From Candidatus Amesbacteria bacterium GW2011_GWB1_47_19 (GTDB taxonomy: Bacteria > Patescibacteriota > Microgenomatia > CAZETR01 > Amesbacteraceae), in NCBI GenBank assembly GCA_001002325.1, contig LCNZ01000006.1:196125-234442 (forward strand): a stretch of DNA of 38,318 nt. Reading direction: 5' to 3'. The position numbers were made by a program, and so were the translations under genes. The number at the start of each line of letters is the position of its first letter. Within the stretch, counting starts at the first letter, position 1. A model generated the notes under the pieces. The model was not told the origin of the DNA. It did no database searches and worked only from the letters and a program-made list of their open reading frames with translations. This document shows positions 16,632 to 23,875 of the stretch, in pieces.

Positions 16632-17672
16632 ATGGCGACGCTAACGGAAGTAAGCGGGATTGCGCGGAAAACAATCAAATACGGATCGGTGGCAGTAGTT
16701 CTGATTATTTTGTTTCCGGTTTTTTCCAGAATTGCAAAAACCATTTATCTGAGATTGAATCCCCCTCCTCCCGAGCCCCCGACTGTGACATTCGGCAAGC
16801 TGCCTAAATTAATTTTTCCCCCGACCAGCGCAGGCAATACTCCCGAGTACAAACTGGAAACGATTGAGGGTACTTTGCCCAGATTACCGGTGGTGGGCAG
16901 GGCATATGTGGTGGGAATAAATAAATCGCGGCTACTGGAGCTGGACCGGATCAAAAACAAAATACTGCCTTTGGGTTTTGTGAGCGAACCCGAACAACTG
17001 GATGAAGTGACTTACCGCTTTTATCATCCTGAGATACCGGCTGAGGTGGTGGTAAATATTGTTTCTCGGGGATTTGCATATAAATACGACTGGACAAGCA
17101 ACAGCGAGATAACCGGCACTAAAACCGTACCGTCCGGAAATTCGGCCGTAACGGAAGCTAAAGGCTGGTTCCAGAACCTGGGACTATTGCCTGACGATCT
17201 GGCGGCAGGAACCGGAGAGTTTACTTATCTGGCGGCCACCGGTTCGGCAATGGTGCCGATTGATTCTGTATATGAAGCTAATTTTGTGAGGGTGGATTTA
17301 TTCAGAGCGGATAAGGACGAGCAGAAAATCGTAACGGCCGGAGGGGATACATCGCCGGTTAGCGTAATTATTTCCAGTGCGGGAGACAATAAGCGGACTG
17401 TCCAGGCAAATTACCAATACTCGCAGGTTCTGGAAAATAGTTTTGCCACTTACCCTTTGAAGATCGTGGATAAAGCATGGGAGGAACTGCAGGGCGGTGG
17501 CGGATATATCGCCAAAAGGACAATCCCGGTTGTGATTATCCGCAAGGTATATCTGGCATATTATGAATCAAACGATCCGCAGGAGTTTTTGCAACCGGTG
17601 TTTGTGTTTGAGGGAGACGGAGGGTTTATGGGTTATGTGCAGGCGGTGGATTCAGGATTTGTGCAGGAATGA
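16632..17672 (+). CDS. Single-pass membrane protein of unknown function
   Basis: The product has 346 residues. One membrane helix (about 19-37) is followed by a Pro-rich linker (NPPPPEPP) and a large extracytoplasmic part. Segments such as EELQGGGGYIAKR and VYLAYYESNDPQEFLQPVFVFEG recall YycH/YycI-like regulatory proteins and PepSY-like folds, but the similarity is too weak for a name. It diverges from gltX and is followed by a composite repeat element and a convergent carboxypeptidase gene. An envelope role is likely from topology alone. Confidence 0.7.
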   Translation: MATLTEVSGIARKTIKYGSVAVVLIILFPVFSRIAKTIYLRLNPPPPEPPTVTFGKLPKLIFPPTSAGNTPEYKLETIEGTLPRLPVVGRAYVVGINKSRLLELDRIKNKILPLGFVSEPEQLDEVTYRFYHPEIPAEVVVNIVSRGFAYKYDWTSNSEITGTKTVPSGNSAVTEAKGWFQNLGLLPDDLAAGTGEFTYLAATGSAMVPIDSVYEANFVRVDLFRADKDEQKIVTAGGDTSPVSVIISSAGDNKRTVQANYQYSQVLENSFATYPLKIVDKAWEELQGGGGYIAKRTIPVVIIRKVYLAYYESNDPQEFLQPVFVFEGDGGFMGYVQAVDSGFVQE

Positions 17673-17679
17673 ATTTTCT

Positions 17680-17745
17680 AACTCACTCCCCTGCCTGCCG
17701 GCAGGCTGGCCTAATCCCCTCTCTTTAATCAAAGAGAGGGGGAAT
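17680..17745. repeat. Palindromic repeat element, copy 2 (composite form)
   Basis: This copy contains a second nested palindrome (GCCTGCCGGCAGGC) before the CCCCTCTCTTT/AAAGAGAGGGG hairpin. It lies between convergent genes and could terminate both. Confidence 0.75.
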
Positions 17746-17752
17746 TGAATTA

Positions 17753-18613
17753 CTACCAGGTGAAGCTGGTGTAGACCCAGTTGATGAGTAATTCCGTGTC
17801 CCGGAAACGATCGTCGCTGCCCAAAACAGAAATAATAACCGGATGGTTATTACGGTTTACTAATGTAACCAGGGATTGACCAGCTAAATCGGTGAAACCG
17901 GTTTTGGCACCCAGAACCCCTTCGACCTTGCCCAATAATATATTGGTGTTGTTGAGAATATGGGCGGAGTTGGAATTTTCAGTGGCAAGAACCGCATTTT
18001 CTGCGGAAACGATGCGAGCCAGAAGGGTTTGGTGCATGAATTCATCGGCCAAACGGGCTAAATCCGCAGCAGTGGAAACATGACCGTCTTGGTCCAAACC
18101 GGAGGGGTTTTGGTATACGGTGTGCAGAAGATGCAACTCTCCCGCCCGGTTATTCATCGCGGTGACAAAAGATTCACGGCCTCCGGGATAATTTTCGGCG
18201 AGGACTTCGGCAGCATCGTTGGCGGATTGTACCAGGAGAGCATACAACAGACGTTCGACGGTAATCTGCTCACCGGGGGTAAGGCCGATATCCTGGCCTT
18301 CGGAATAGGCTTTGGATACGGTAATTACCCGGTCCGGAGGGTAGAAGGCCAGGGCCACCAGGGCAGTCATCATTTTGGTAGTAGAAGCGGGGTGAATCCG
18401 GGAATCAGCGTCCAATGAATACAATGGGGTACGATGAGTAACATCCCAAATAAAAATGTGCCGGGCGGAAATCTGCGGCAGGGGTAAATTTTTAGACTGA
18501 GGCAGGGGAGCGGAAATTCCTGTTACGGGGAGCGGAGCTGAAAACGCAAACCAGCGAACAGCCAGAGCGACAAGCAGAACTAAAATCCCCATGGATATTA
18601 AGAGCCGAGTCAT
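17753..18613 (-). CDS. D-alanyl-D-alanine carboxypeptidase (PBP5/DacA family)
   Basis: This 286-residue penicillin-binding-type serine peptidase trims pentapeptide side chains of peptidoglycan outside the membrane. An N-terminal hydrophobic segment (about 4-25) is a signal or anchor. Catalytic motifs are SxxK at S77-K80 (ASTTKMMTAL), SxN in VQSANDAAEVL, and KTG in LGAKTGFTDLAGQ. The protein ends soon after the catalytic domain, so the C-terminal beta domain and amphipathic anchor of E. coli PBP5 are absent. It overlaps the end of aspS by 4 bp (ATGA) and is likely translated from the same mRNA. Confidence 0.93.
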   Translation of the reverse strand: MTRLLISMGILVLLVALAVRWFAFSAPLPVTGISAPLPQSKNLPLPQISARHIFIWDVTHRTPLYSLDADSRIHPASTTKMMTALVALAFYPPDRVITVSKAYSEGQDIGLTPGEQITVERLLYALLVQSANDAAEVLAENYPGGRESFVTAMNNRAGELHLLHTVYQNPSGLDQDGHVSTAADLARLADEFMHQTLLARIVSAENAVLATENSNSAHILNNTNILLGKVEGVLGAKTGFTDLAGQSLVTLVNRNNHPVIISVLGSDDRFRDTELLINWVYTSFTW

Positions 18614-20034
18614 GATCTTTTCTGAAGGGTGGAGAGGCGGACGTCTGCCAGAGTTATTCCCAACTCTTTAAGTTGTTGGGGAGAAGCCGGTGAGGGCGCG
18701 TCCATGACCGCGGTTTGGCCGGAAGAACTGGTGGGAAAAGCTATAACTTCGCGAACACTGGGTTCACCCAAGGCGGCCATCAGGAAACGGTCTATTCCCG
18801 GGGCTATACCACCGTGCGGGGGAACACCGTAAGTAAAAGCCCTGAGCATATGTTCAAACTGGAGTTTTTGGGAAGGGGTAAAACCGATAAGATCAAAAAT
18901 TTTGTCTTGAATTTCGGGTTGGTGAATCCGGATACTCCCCCCCCCGATTTCGAATCCGTTGAGCACCAGATCGTGCTGTAAGCCTCTAACCTTCATAGGG
19001 TCAGTATCCAACAAAGAGATGTCTTCGTGATGAGGGGCGGTAAACATATGATGTGAGGGGGCAAATTTGGCTTTGCCGGATCCGTAATAAAAATCGTCCT
19101 GTGATTGCTCGGTAAACAGGGGGAAATCTATAGTCCAGGAAAATGCCAATTCGTCAGGGTCATTTGTATCCTGCCGTAAATCCGGTTTGTCTGTTCCATA
19201 CTTAGTTTTAGCTTCGAAATGGGGAATCCGAGGCCATGGAGATCGGGAGATGTGTTTGTCGGGAAAAAGTTCTTTTATCAGCCGGGTAAACATGGTTTCA
19301 ATAAGTTCCAAAATTTCATCCTGGGTAACAAATGACATTTCCAGATCCAGCTGGGTAAACTCACCGTACGCGCGATCTGCACGGGGATCTTCGTCGCGGA
19401 AACAACGGGCGATTTGGAAATATCTTTCCAGACCGGCCACCATTAACATTTGCTTGTATTGTTGGGGAGACTGGGGGAGAGCATAAAAGTTACCCTTTTG
19501 CAGGCGGGAGGGAACAATGAAATCACGCGCGCCTTCAGGTGTGGTTTTGGTAAGAATGGGGGTTTCGACTTCGATAAATCCCTCCTTAACCAAATGATTA
19601 CGAATGAAAGTGGTTACTTGGGAGCGGAGACGAAGATTATTTGTCATGCGATTACGCCGGATATCAAGATACCTGTATTTAAGGCGAATTTCTTCGTCTA
19701 TCTCGAGACCGGAAGTGTCTATTGGAAGCGGTAATTCGGCGGCTTTGGAGATGAGTTCCATTTTTGCCGCTTCGACTTCGACGGTACCGGTAGCGAGTTT
19801 GGGGTTGACTAATTTTTCCGGGCGGGCTTTGACGGTACCGGTAATGTAGACTACATCTTCGGAATGCAAATCTGCGGCCAGGTCGGGAGTTAAAACCACC
19901 TGGACCAGGCCGGTGCGGTCACGCAGGTCGATAAAAACAATTTTGCCGTGATCCCGACGGGTATTGACCCAGCCTTTGAGCAGGACCAGCTCCCCTACTT
20001 TGGAAATAGTATCGATGGTCAGAGTTCTGTTCAT
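18610..20034 (-). CDS. aspS: Aspartyl-tRNA synthetase lacking the GAD insertion
   Basis: This 474-residue class II synthetase has an N-terminal OB-fold anticodon-binding domain (1-105, LKGWVNTRRDHGKIVFIDLRD) followed by motifs 1-3. Visible landmarks are FIEVETPILTKTTPEGARDF, RCFRDEDPRADRAYGEFTQLD and GIAPGIDRFLM. Bacterial AspRS is about 590 residues; here YGTDKPDLR runs almost straight into WTIDFPLF, so the GAD domain of about 100 residues is missing. ATG at 20034 is preferred, with an in-frame GTG at 20046 as alternative; neither has a good Shine-Dalgarno site. It is the first gene of the aspS-carboxypeptidase pair. Confidence 0.95.
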   Translation of the reverse strand: MNRTLTIDTISKVGELVLLKGWVNTRRDHGKIVFIDLRDRTGLVQVVLTPDLAADLHSEDVVYITGTVKARPEKLVNPKLATGTVEVEAAKMELISKAAELPLPIDTSGLEIDEEIRLKYRYLDIRRNRMTNNLRLRSQVTTFIRNHLVKEGFIEVETPILTKTTPEGARDFIVPSRLQKGNFYALPQSPQQYKQMLMVAGLERYFQIARCFRDEDPRADRAYGEFTQLDLEMSFVTQDEILELIETMFTRLIKELFPDKHISRSPWPRIPHFEAKTKYGTDKPDLRQDTNDPDELAFSWTIDFPLFTEQSQDDFYYGSGKAKFAPSHHMFTAPHHEDISLLDTDPMKVRGLQHDLVLNGFEIGGGSIRIHQPEIQDKIFDLIGFTPSQKLQFEHMLRAFTYGVPPHGGIAPGIDRFLMAALGEPSVREVIAFPTSSSGQTAVMDAPSPASPQQLKELGITLADVRLSTLQKRS

Positions 20035-20068
20035 GGATGTACCCACGAGGTGATCGCTTAACTATAAA

Positions 20069-20108
20069 ACCTCACCCCCGACCCCTCTCCTGATTCAGGA
20101 GAGGGGAG
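20069..20108. repeat. Palindromic repeat element, copy 3
   Basis: It begins ACCTCACCCCC and has the hairpin CCCCTCTCCTGA/TCAGGAGAGGGG. It lies upstream of aspS. Confidence 0.75.
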
Positions 20109-20152
20109 ATAGATTGAGATAATTTTAACTCAATTTGGGGTGATTATCCGGG

Positions 20153-20181
20153 TTGACAGCCTGACGGTCAAGCGGTACAAT
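20153..20181 (+). promoter_or_regulatory. Consensus sigma-70 promoter
   Basis: TTGACA (20153-20158), a 17-bp spacer and TACAAT (20176-20181) form the best -35/-10 pair in the window. The predicted start point is near 20188, so the transcript would have a leader of about 150 nt before the next gene. Confidence 0.75.
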
Positions 20182-20187
20182 TTAGGG

Positions 20188-20338
20188 ACTTTATGAGGCT
20201 GTATTCTTTCATCTCCCGCCGGGCAGTCCAGATTTGGGACGGCTGCCTGATGCTCACTAATAAGAGCTGAGCGGGGGGGGAAGAAAAAGATTTAAAAATA
20301 TTTTCAAACCCTCCCGAAATAGAAAGGGAGGTTTTTTT
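20188..20338 (+). ncRNA. Structured leader RNA / candidate small RNA
   Basis: The region lies between a consensus promoter and an intrinsic terminator and can fold into a three-way junction. P1 pairs CTCCCGC (20213-20219) with GCGGGGG (20271-20277, one G-U). P2 pairs GGCA+GTCC (20222-20229) with GGAC (20237-20240) and TGCC (20244-20247), leaving a GGC bulge. P3 pairs GCTC (20252-20255) with GAGC (20264-20267). An A-rich stretch then leads to the terminator. A 25-codon frame, 20193-20270, is embedded in it. I do not recognise a known riboswitch, SRP RNA, 6S RNA or T-box. It may be a stand-alone small RNA or an attenuator for the downstream genes. Confidence 0.5.
20310..20338 (+). terminator. 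Intrinsic terminator whose 3' arm is a Shine-Dalgarno sequence
   Basis: CCTCCC (20310-20315), a 10-nt loop, and GGGAGG (20326-20331) are followed by seven T (20332-20338). The next base begins an ATG. GGGAGG is therefore both the terminator arm and a ribosome-binding site 7 nt from that ATG. Confidence 0.75.
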
Positions 20339-20545
20339 ATGAGTAAAATACAATTATCGCAAGCGCAGGGACAACTGATATCCGCGGTGTACGCCGGCGG
20401 GGAAGAGGCGCTGTGGCGGATTGCCCGAAAAGGTGGACCAGCCGGGGAGCTGGCCATATCAGCGCTGGAACAGTTGACCACGCCGGATTCCGACCTGTCC
20501 CCCATTGAAGCCGTGAATTTAGTTATTGAAGAAAATATTCATTAA
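20339..20545 (+). CDS. Small hypothetical protein under attenuator control
   Basis: The product has 68 residues, is helical and soluble, and contains GGEEALWRIARKGGPAGELAI and an acidic C-terminus. No family is recognised. The ATG immediately follows the terminator T-run, with the Shine-Dalgarno GGGAGG held in the hairpin. If the terminator forms, the gene is not transcribed; if the hairpin is opened, the site is free. A second small gene follows 13 nt later with its own strong Shine-Dalgarno site, supporting a real two-gene unit. The alternative is that the leader is a small RNA and this frame is fortuitous. Confidence 0.55.
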   Translation: MSKIQLSQAQGQLISAVYAGGEEALWRIARKGGPAGELAISALEQLTTPDSDLSPIEAVNLVIEENIH

Positions 20546-20558
20546 GGGGGTGAATTGA

Positions 20559-20705
20559 ATGGCAAAAGAGATAGTCGTAGATTCAAAAACTTATGGAGGC
20601 CAACCGGTTAGGGTTCATATTAGACCCGGAGAGGGCGGAAAGCCTGGTGAAGTGGTAAGGGTCGTAAGAGTGCCCAAATCATCTGATAACAAACCTAGAC
20701 CTTGA
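20559..20705 (+). CDS. Small basic hypothetical protein
   Basis: This 48-codon frame starts with ATG preceded by a purine-rich Shine-Dalgarno site (AAGGGGGTG, about 8 nt away). The product is basic and beta-prone (KEIVVDSKTYGGQPVRVHI, then EVVRVVRVPK) with a Ser/Asn/Pro tail. No family is recognised. It follows the 68-residue gene closely and likely shares its transcript; a palindromic repeat element follows and may end it. Confidence 0.55.
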   Translation: MAKEIVVDSKTYGGQPVRVHIRPGEGGKPGEVVRVVRVPKSSDNKPRP

Positions 20706-20718
20706 AGTGATCTAAATA

Positions 20719-20758
20719 ACTCACCCCCAACCCCTCTCTTAAATTTAAGAGAGGGGAG
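20719..20758. repeat. Palindromic repeat element, copy 4
   Basis: It begins ACTCACCCCC and has the perfect hairpin CCCCTCTCTTAAA/TTTAAGAGAGGGG. It lies between convergent genes and is a plausible bidirectional terminator. Confidence 0.75.
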
Positions 20759-20773
20759 CAGCGGGGAATCTAT

Positions 20774-22249
20774 TTAATTTTTTAGAGTTTTTTGGATCTT
20801 GCGGCGGGCGGTAGTGGTAACGGCAAATTCCAGCCAGTCGGTGCTGGGAGCAGTGCGTTTGCGGTCGATAATCAATTCCACGACATCCCCGTTTTTCAGC
20901 TCGTGATTTAAGCTGACCAGTTTGCCGTTGACTTTGGCTCCAGCCACCTGGTGGCCGAGATCGGAATGGACAGCGTAAGCATAATCGACAGGAGTGGCCC
21001 CTTTGGGAAGATCATAAACATCTCCTTTGGGGGAAAAAACCAAATTGCGGTGCTGGAGGGCGTCAAATTTGAGAGCGGAGAGATATTCCTCGTTGGAGGT
21101 GAGTTCCTTTTGCCAGGCGGCAAGCTGTTTTACCCAGTTAAGCTTATTTGACGGCCCGGTAATTCCTTTTTCCAACCGGGCGTCTGAAATACCGGCGGTT
21201 TTGGCTTGGCTATAGTGCCAATGAGCGGCCACACCCATTTCCGCTTCCTGATGCATGGCGTGAGTCCTGATCTGCAGCTCGACAATCCGACCCTGGGGGC
21301 CAAAAACGTTGGTATGCAGGCTCCGGTAACCGTTGGCTTTGGGATTGGCAATAAAATCACGGACTCCCAAGTAGGGCACGGGGTGAAACTTGCCATGAAT
21401 AATCCCCAAAGCCTGGTAGCATTGGGGGGTGGTGTCCACCAGGATACGGGCGGCGGCCAGATCGTAAATGTTGGCCAGATCGTTTTGGTGTTCCGGACGG
21501 GCCAGTTTATGAAACAGGCTGTACAAATGCTTGTGACGGGTGTTGATTACCACATCGGGTAATTGAGGGGTGAGCAGGGTGAGCAGTTGACGGCGGAATT
21601 TCTGGATAAAAGCCTCGGACTGGGCGTAAAAAGATTTGGCTGTGGCGATTAACGCCTGATACTCGGCGGGGTACACATAGGGAAAAGCCAGGTCTTCCAG
21701 ACGGCCTTTGATTTCCCCCATCCCCAACCTTTCTGCCAGAGGAGCATATATTTCCAGAGTTTCTCGGGCGTTTGTAACCTGGTTTTCGGGCGGCAGAAAT
21801 TGCAAAGTCTCCATATTGTGCAGACGGTCGGCTAATTTGACTAAAATAACCCGCAGGTCCTTGGCCATAACTAAAATCATTTTGCGCAAGTTCTCGACAA
21901 ATTCCGCCTGGACGCTGCCCCGAAGGCGAATATCGGTAATTTTGGTGACACCATCGACTATCCGGGCGATGGGCTCTCCGAACTCCTTTACCAGGTCCGC
22001 CCGGGTGGCACCACCGTCCTCAACTGTATCGTGCAGGAGGCCGGCAACGATGGTTTCGGTATCCAGATTCCAGAGAGCCAGAGTTTTGGCTACCTGTGTA
22101 GGATGCGTAATATAATCGTCACCCGAAAGCCGAGACTGACTGGTGTGAGCCAAATTCGCGAAGTTCCAGGCCTTTATTATTAAATCCTCGTCAATGGGGC
22201 GAGGGGTAATCCGGATAGCGGCTAATAAATCTTCAAGAAGCGGGCGCAT
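20774..22249 (-). CDS. rel: RelA/SpoT-type (p)ppGpp synthetase/hydrolase, short form
   Basis: The product has 491 residues. An N-terminal HD hydrolase domain (about 25-180) has HTSQSRLSGDDYITHP and the HD pair in LLHDTVEDGG. The synthetase domain (about 225-345) includes YDLAAARILV, GYRSLHTNVFG and ELQIRTHAMHQEAEMGVAAHW. A TGS domain (about 405-470) has DVYDLPKGATPVDYAYAVH. Full-length Rel proteins are about 730 residues; the zinc-finger/RIS and C-terminal ACT regulatory domains are absent. Both catalytic domains look complete, so it may make and degrade (p)ppGpp. The start overlaps the end of recJ by 17 bp. Confidence 0.93.
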   Translation of the reverse strand: MRPLLEDLLAAIRITPRPIDEDLIIKAWNFANLAHTSQSRLSGDDYITHPTQVAKTLALWNLDTETIVAGLLHDTVEDGGATRADLVKEFGEPIARIVDGVTKITDIRLRGSVQAEFVENLRKMILVMAKDLRVILVKLADRLHNMETLQFLPPENQVTNARETLEIYAPLAERLGMGEIKGRLEDLAFPYVYPAEYQALIATAKSFYAQSEAFIQKFRRQLLTLLTPQLPDVVINTRHKHLYSLFHKLARPEHQNDLANIYDLAAARILVDTTPQCYQALGIIHGKFHPVPYLGVRDFIANPKANGYRSLHTNVFGPQGRIVELQIRTHAMHQEAEMGVAAHWHYSQAKTAGISDARLEKGITGPSNKLNWVKQLAAWQKELTSNEEYLSALKFDALQHRNLVFSPKGDVYDLPKGATPVDYAYAVHSDLGHQVAGAKVNGKLVSLNHELKNGDVVELIIDRKRTAPSTDWLEFAVTTTARRKIQKTLKN

Positions 22250-23858
22250 GAGGAATTATATCCTGAATAATAAGCTGGAGTGATGAGCGACCATTGAAAA
22301 TATTGAGCGTAGGTTTGTAGATAATATCGTATGAGGTACTAGGTTCTAGGTTATAGTGATTAGGAATATTAAACCAGATGGCTTCCAGATTATCGACCCG
22401 GAATTTGAGGTGTTGTCTGTCCCTGCCGACGTGACTGATACCTGTAATTTGTATATTTGAAGTGGTAAAGACCGGCTGGGGATTACCGAGACCATACGGC
22501 TCAAAGTCTTGGAGTTTAGTGATTAGGTTATAGGTTATAGTGGCTAGTGGGATTTTAGCGTCGATGCGACGTGTATTAACGAAAATTTTGGGATCTATAA
22601 CCGGATGGGAGACGGCTAAGATGAATTTATCCAAAATTTGATTATTTAAAGAGAAGCCTGCGGCACCGGCATGACCTCCGACTGACAGGAGGAGATCCGA
22701 AAGAGAACGCAGGTGGTCGGTGATATTAAAGCCGGGAAGGGAGCGGGCTGAACCTTTGCTGATGGACTCCCCTATGGCGATGGCAATTGCGGGCCGATGA
22801 TATTTTTCCGCCAATTTACCGGCAATCAAGCCGATTATTCCTTCGTCATATGAGGTATCGGCGACAATAATCAATGGCGGAAGATTATTTTCGTCGATCA
22901 GTGTCTGTGCATGGGTAAAAGCCGACAATGTCAGATCCTGGCGGGAACGGTTGGTGTCACCCAAAGAACGGGCCAATGATGCCGCCTTATCGGGATTGGT
23001 GGTGCAAAGCAGCCTTAAGCTGTCTATGGCATGCTCCAACCTGCCCATGGCATTGAGACGGGGACCAACTATGAAACCTGCGTGGTAACTGGTTATAACC
23101 TCACCCCTATCCCCTCTCCTGAATTCAGGAGAGGGGAAAATGTTAGCCGAATGCATGAGGGCGAGCAGACCGGGACGGGAGGTGCGGTTTAAAGCTTCCA
23201 ATCCAAATTTGGCCAGACTACGGTTTATCCCGAGGAGGGGAATGATGTCACAAATAACGGAAAGGGCGACGAGTTCGAGAGTAGAAGTTTTTGGGGTTAG
23301 GTTATAGATTTTAGAAAATTCACGGGAGAAAAACCAGGCCAGGCCGGCGGCAGTGGTAGCGGTGGAGTGCAAAATAACCGAAGCCGGGGGAAGTGTGGCC
23401 AACGGTTCGTGATGGTCGATGATGATTAAATCACAATTTTTACTTTGGCAATACGCGACCTGTTCGTGAGCGACTATTCCGTTATCGACGGTAATAATCA
23501 GTTTGGCCCCCAAGGAGAGACAATGGTCTATCCCTTTGCGGGACAAACCGTAGCCTTCTTCACGGCGATGGGGGATGTGGGGCAAAACCCCGGAATATAC
23601 AGAATGGATGGCTTCCCACATAACAGCTGTGGCGCAGAGACCATCCACGTCATAATCCCCGTAAATAAAAATCTTGTGACCTGAATTAATATGGGAACGG
23701 ATGAGGTCGGAGGCGGCAGTAACCAAGTCTAAGTCTAAGTTCAAGTCTAAGAGGGAAATGTCATCGGGGTGGAGAGGGTGAAAAAATTCTTCGATAAGAC
23801 CGGGGTTGGTCAGGCCGCGATTTTTAAGAAGAAGGGTGATAAGTTCGTCAGGCTGCAT
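22233..23858 (-). CDS. recJ: Single-stranded-DNA-specific exonuclease RecJ (DHH family)
   Basis: This 541-residue protein degrades single-stranded DNA 5' to 3' in repair and recombination, using two metal ions. Motifs visible are IYGDYDVDGLCATAVMW, ITVDNG, and the DHH in LIIIDHHEPL. The DHHA1 domain follows with SVGGHAGAAGFSL, and a C-terminal OB-fold includes the IWFNIPNHYNL region. Several stretches come from repeats. Residues about 240-254 (FPSPEFRRGDRGE) are encoded by a palindromic element, and L-D-L-N-L-D-L-D-L near residue 40 and Y-N-L-E-P-S-T-S-Y near the end come from short-unit tracts. They lie outside the catalytic motifs, so the protein is probably active. Confidence 0.94.
   Translation of the reverse strand: MQPDELITLLLKNRGLTNPGLIEEFFHPLHPDDISLLDLNLDLDLVTAASDLIRSHINSGHKIFIYGDYDVDGLCATAVMWEAIHSVYSGVLPHIPHRREEGYGLSRKGIDHCLSLGAKLIITVDNGIVAHEQVAYCQSKNCDLIIIDHHEPLATLPPASVILHSTATTAAGLAWFFSREFSKIYNLTPKTSTLELVALSVICDIIPLLGINRSLAKFGLEALNRTSRPGLLALMHSANIFPSPEFRRGDRGEVITSYHAGFIVGPRLNAMGRLEHAIDSLRLLCTTNPDKAASLARSLGDTNRSRQDLTLSAFTHAQTLIDENNLPPLIIVADTSYDEGIIGLIAGKLAEKYHRPAIAIAIGESISKGSARSLPGFNITDHLRSLSDLLLSVGGHAGAAGFSLNNQILDKFILAVSHPVIDPKIFVNTRRIDAKIPLATITYNLITKLQDFEPYGLGNPQPVFTTSNIQITGISHVGRDRQHLKFRVDNLEAIWFNIPNHYNLEPSTSYDIIYKPTLNIFNGRSSLQLIIQDIIPHAPAS
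23098..23140. repeat. Palindromic repeat element, copy 5, in-frame inside recJ
   Basis: It begins AACCTCACCCC and has the perfect hairpin CCCCTCTCCTGAA/TTCAGGAGAGGGG. It is translated on the minus strand without a stop, as part of RecJ. Confidence 0.8.
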
Positions 23859-23860
23859 GC

Positions 23861-23870
23861 TACAATTTTA
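23861..23870. promoter_or_regulatory. Overlapping divergent -10 boxes between recJ and cca
   Basis: The two ATG codons (23858 minus, 23876 plus) are separated by 17 bp. On the plus strand, TACAAT (23861-23866, with an upstream TG at the extended -10 position) lies 9 nt before the cca ATG. On the minus strand, TAAAAT (23870-23865) lies 6 nt before the recJ ATG. The two boxes share 2 bp. Confidence 0.55.
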
Positions 23871-23875
23871 ACAGC

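Noticed and set aside
20188-20338. Signal recognition particle RNA, 6S RNA or a T-box
   Set aside because: The conserved GGAAGCAGCC-type SRP loop, the long 6S bubble and the T-box AGGGTGGAACCGCG block are all absent.
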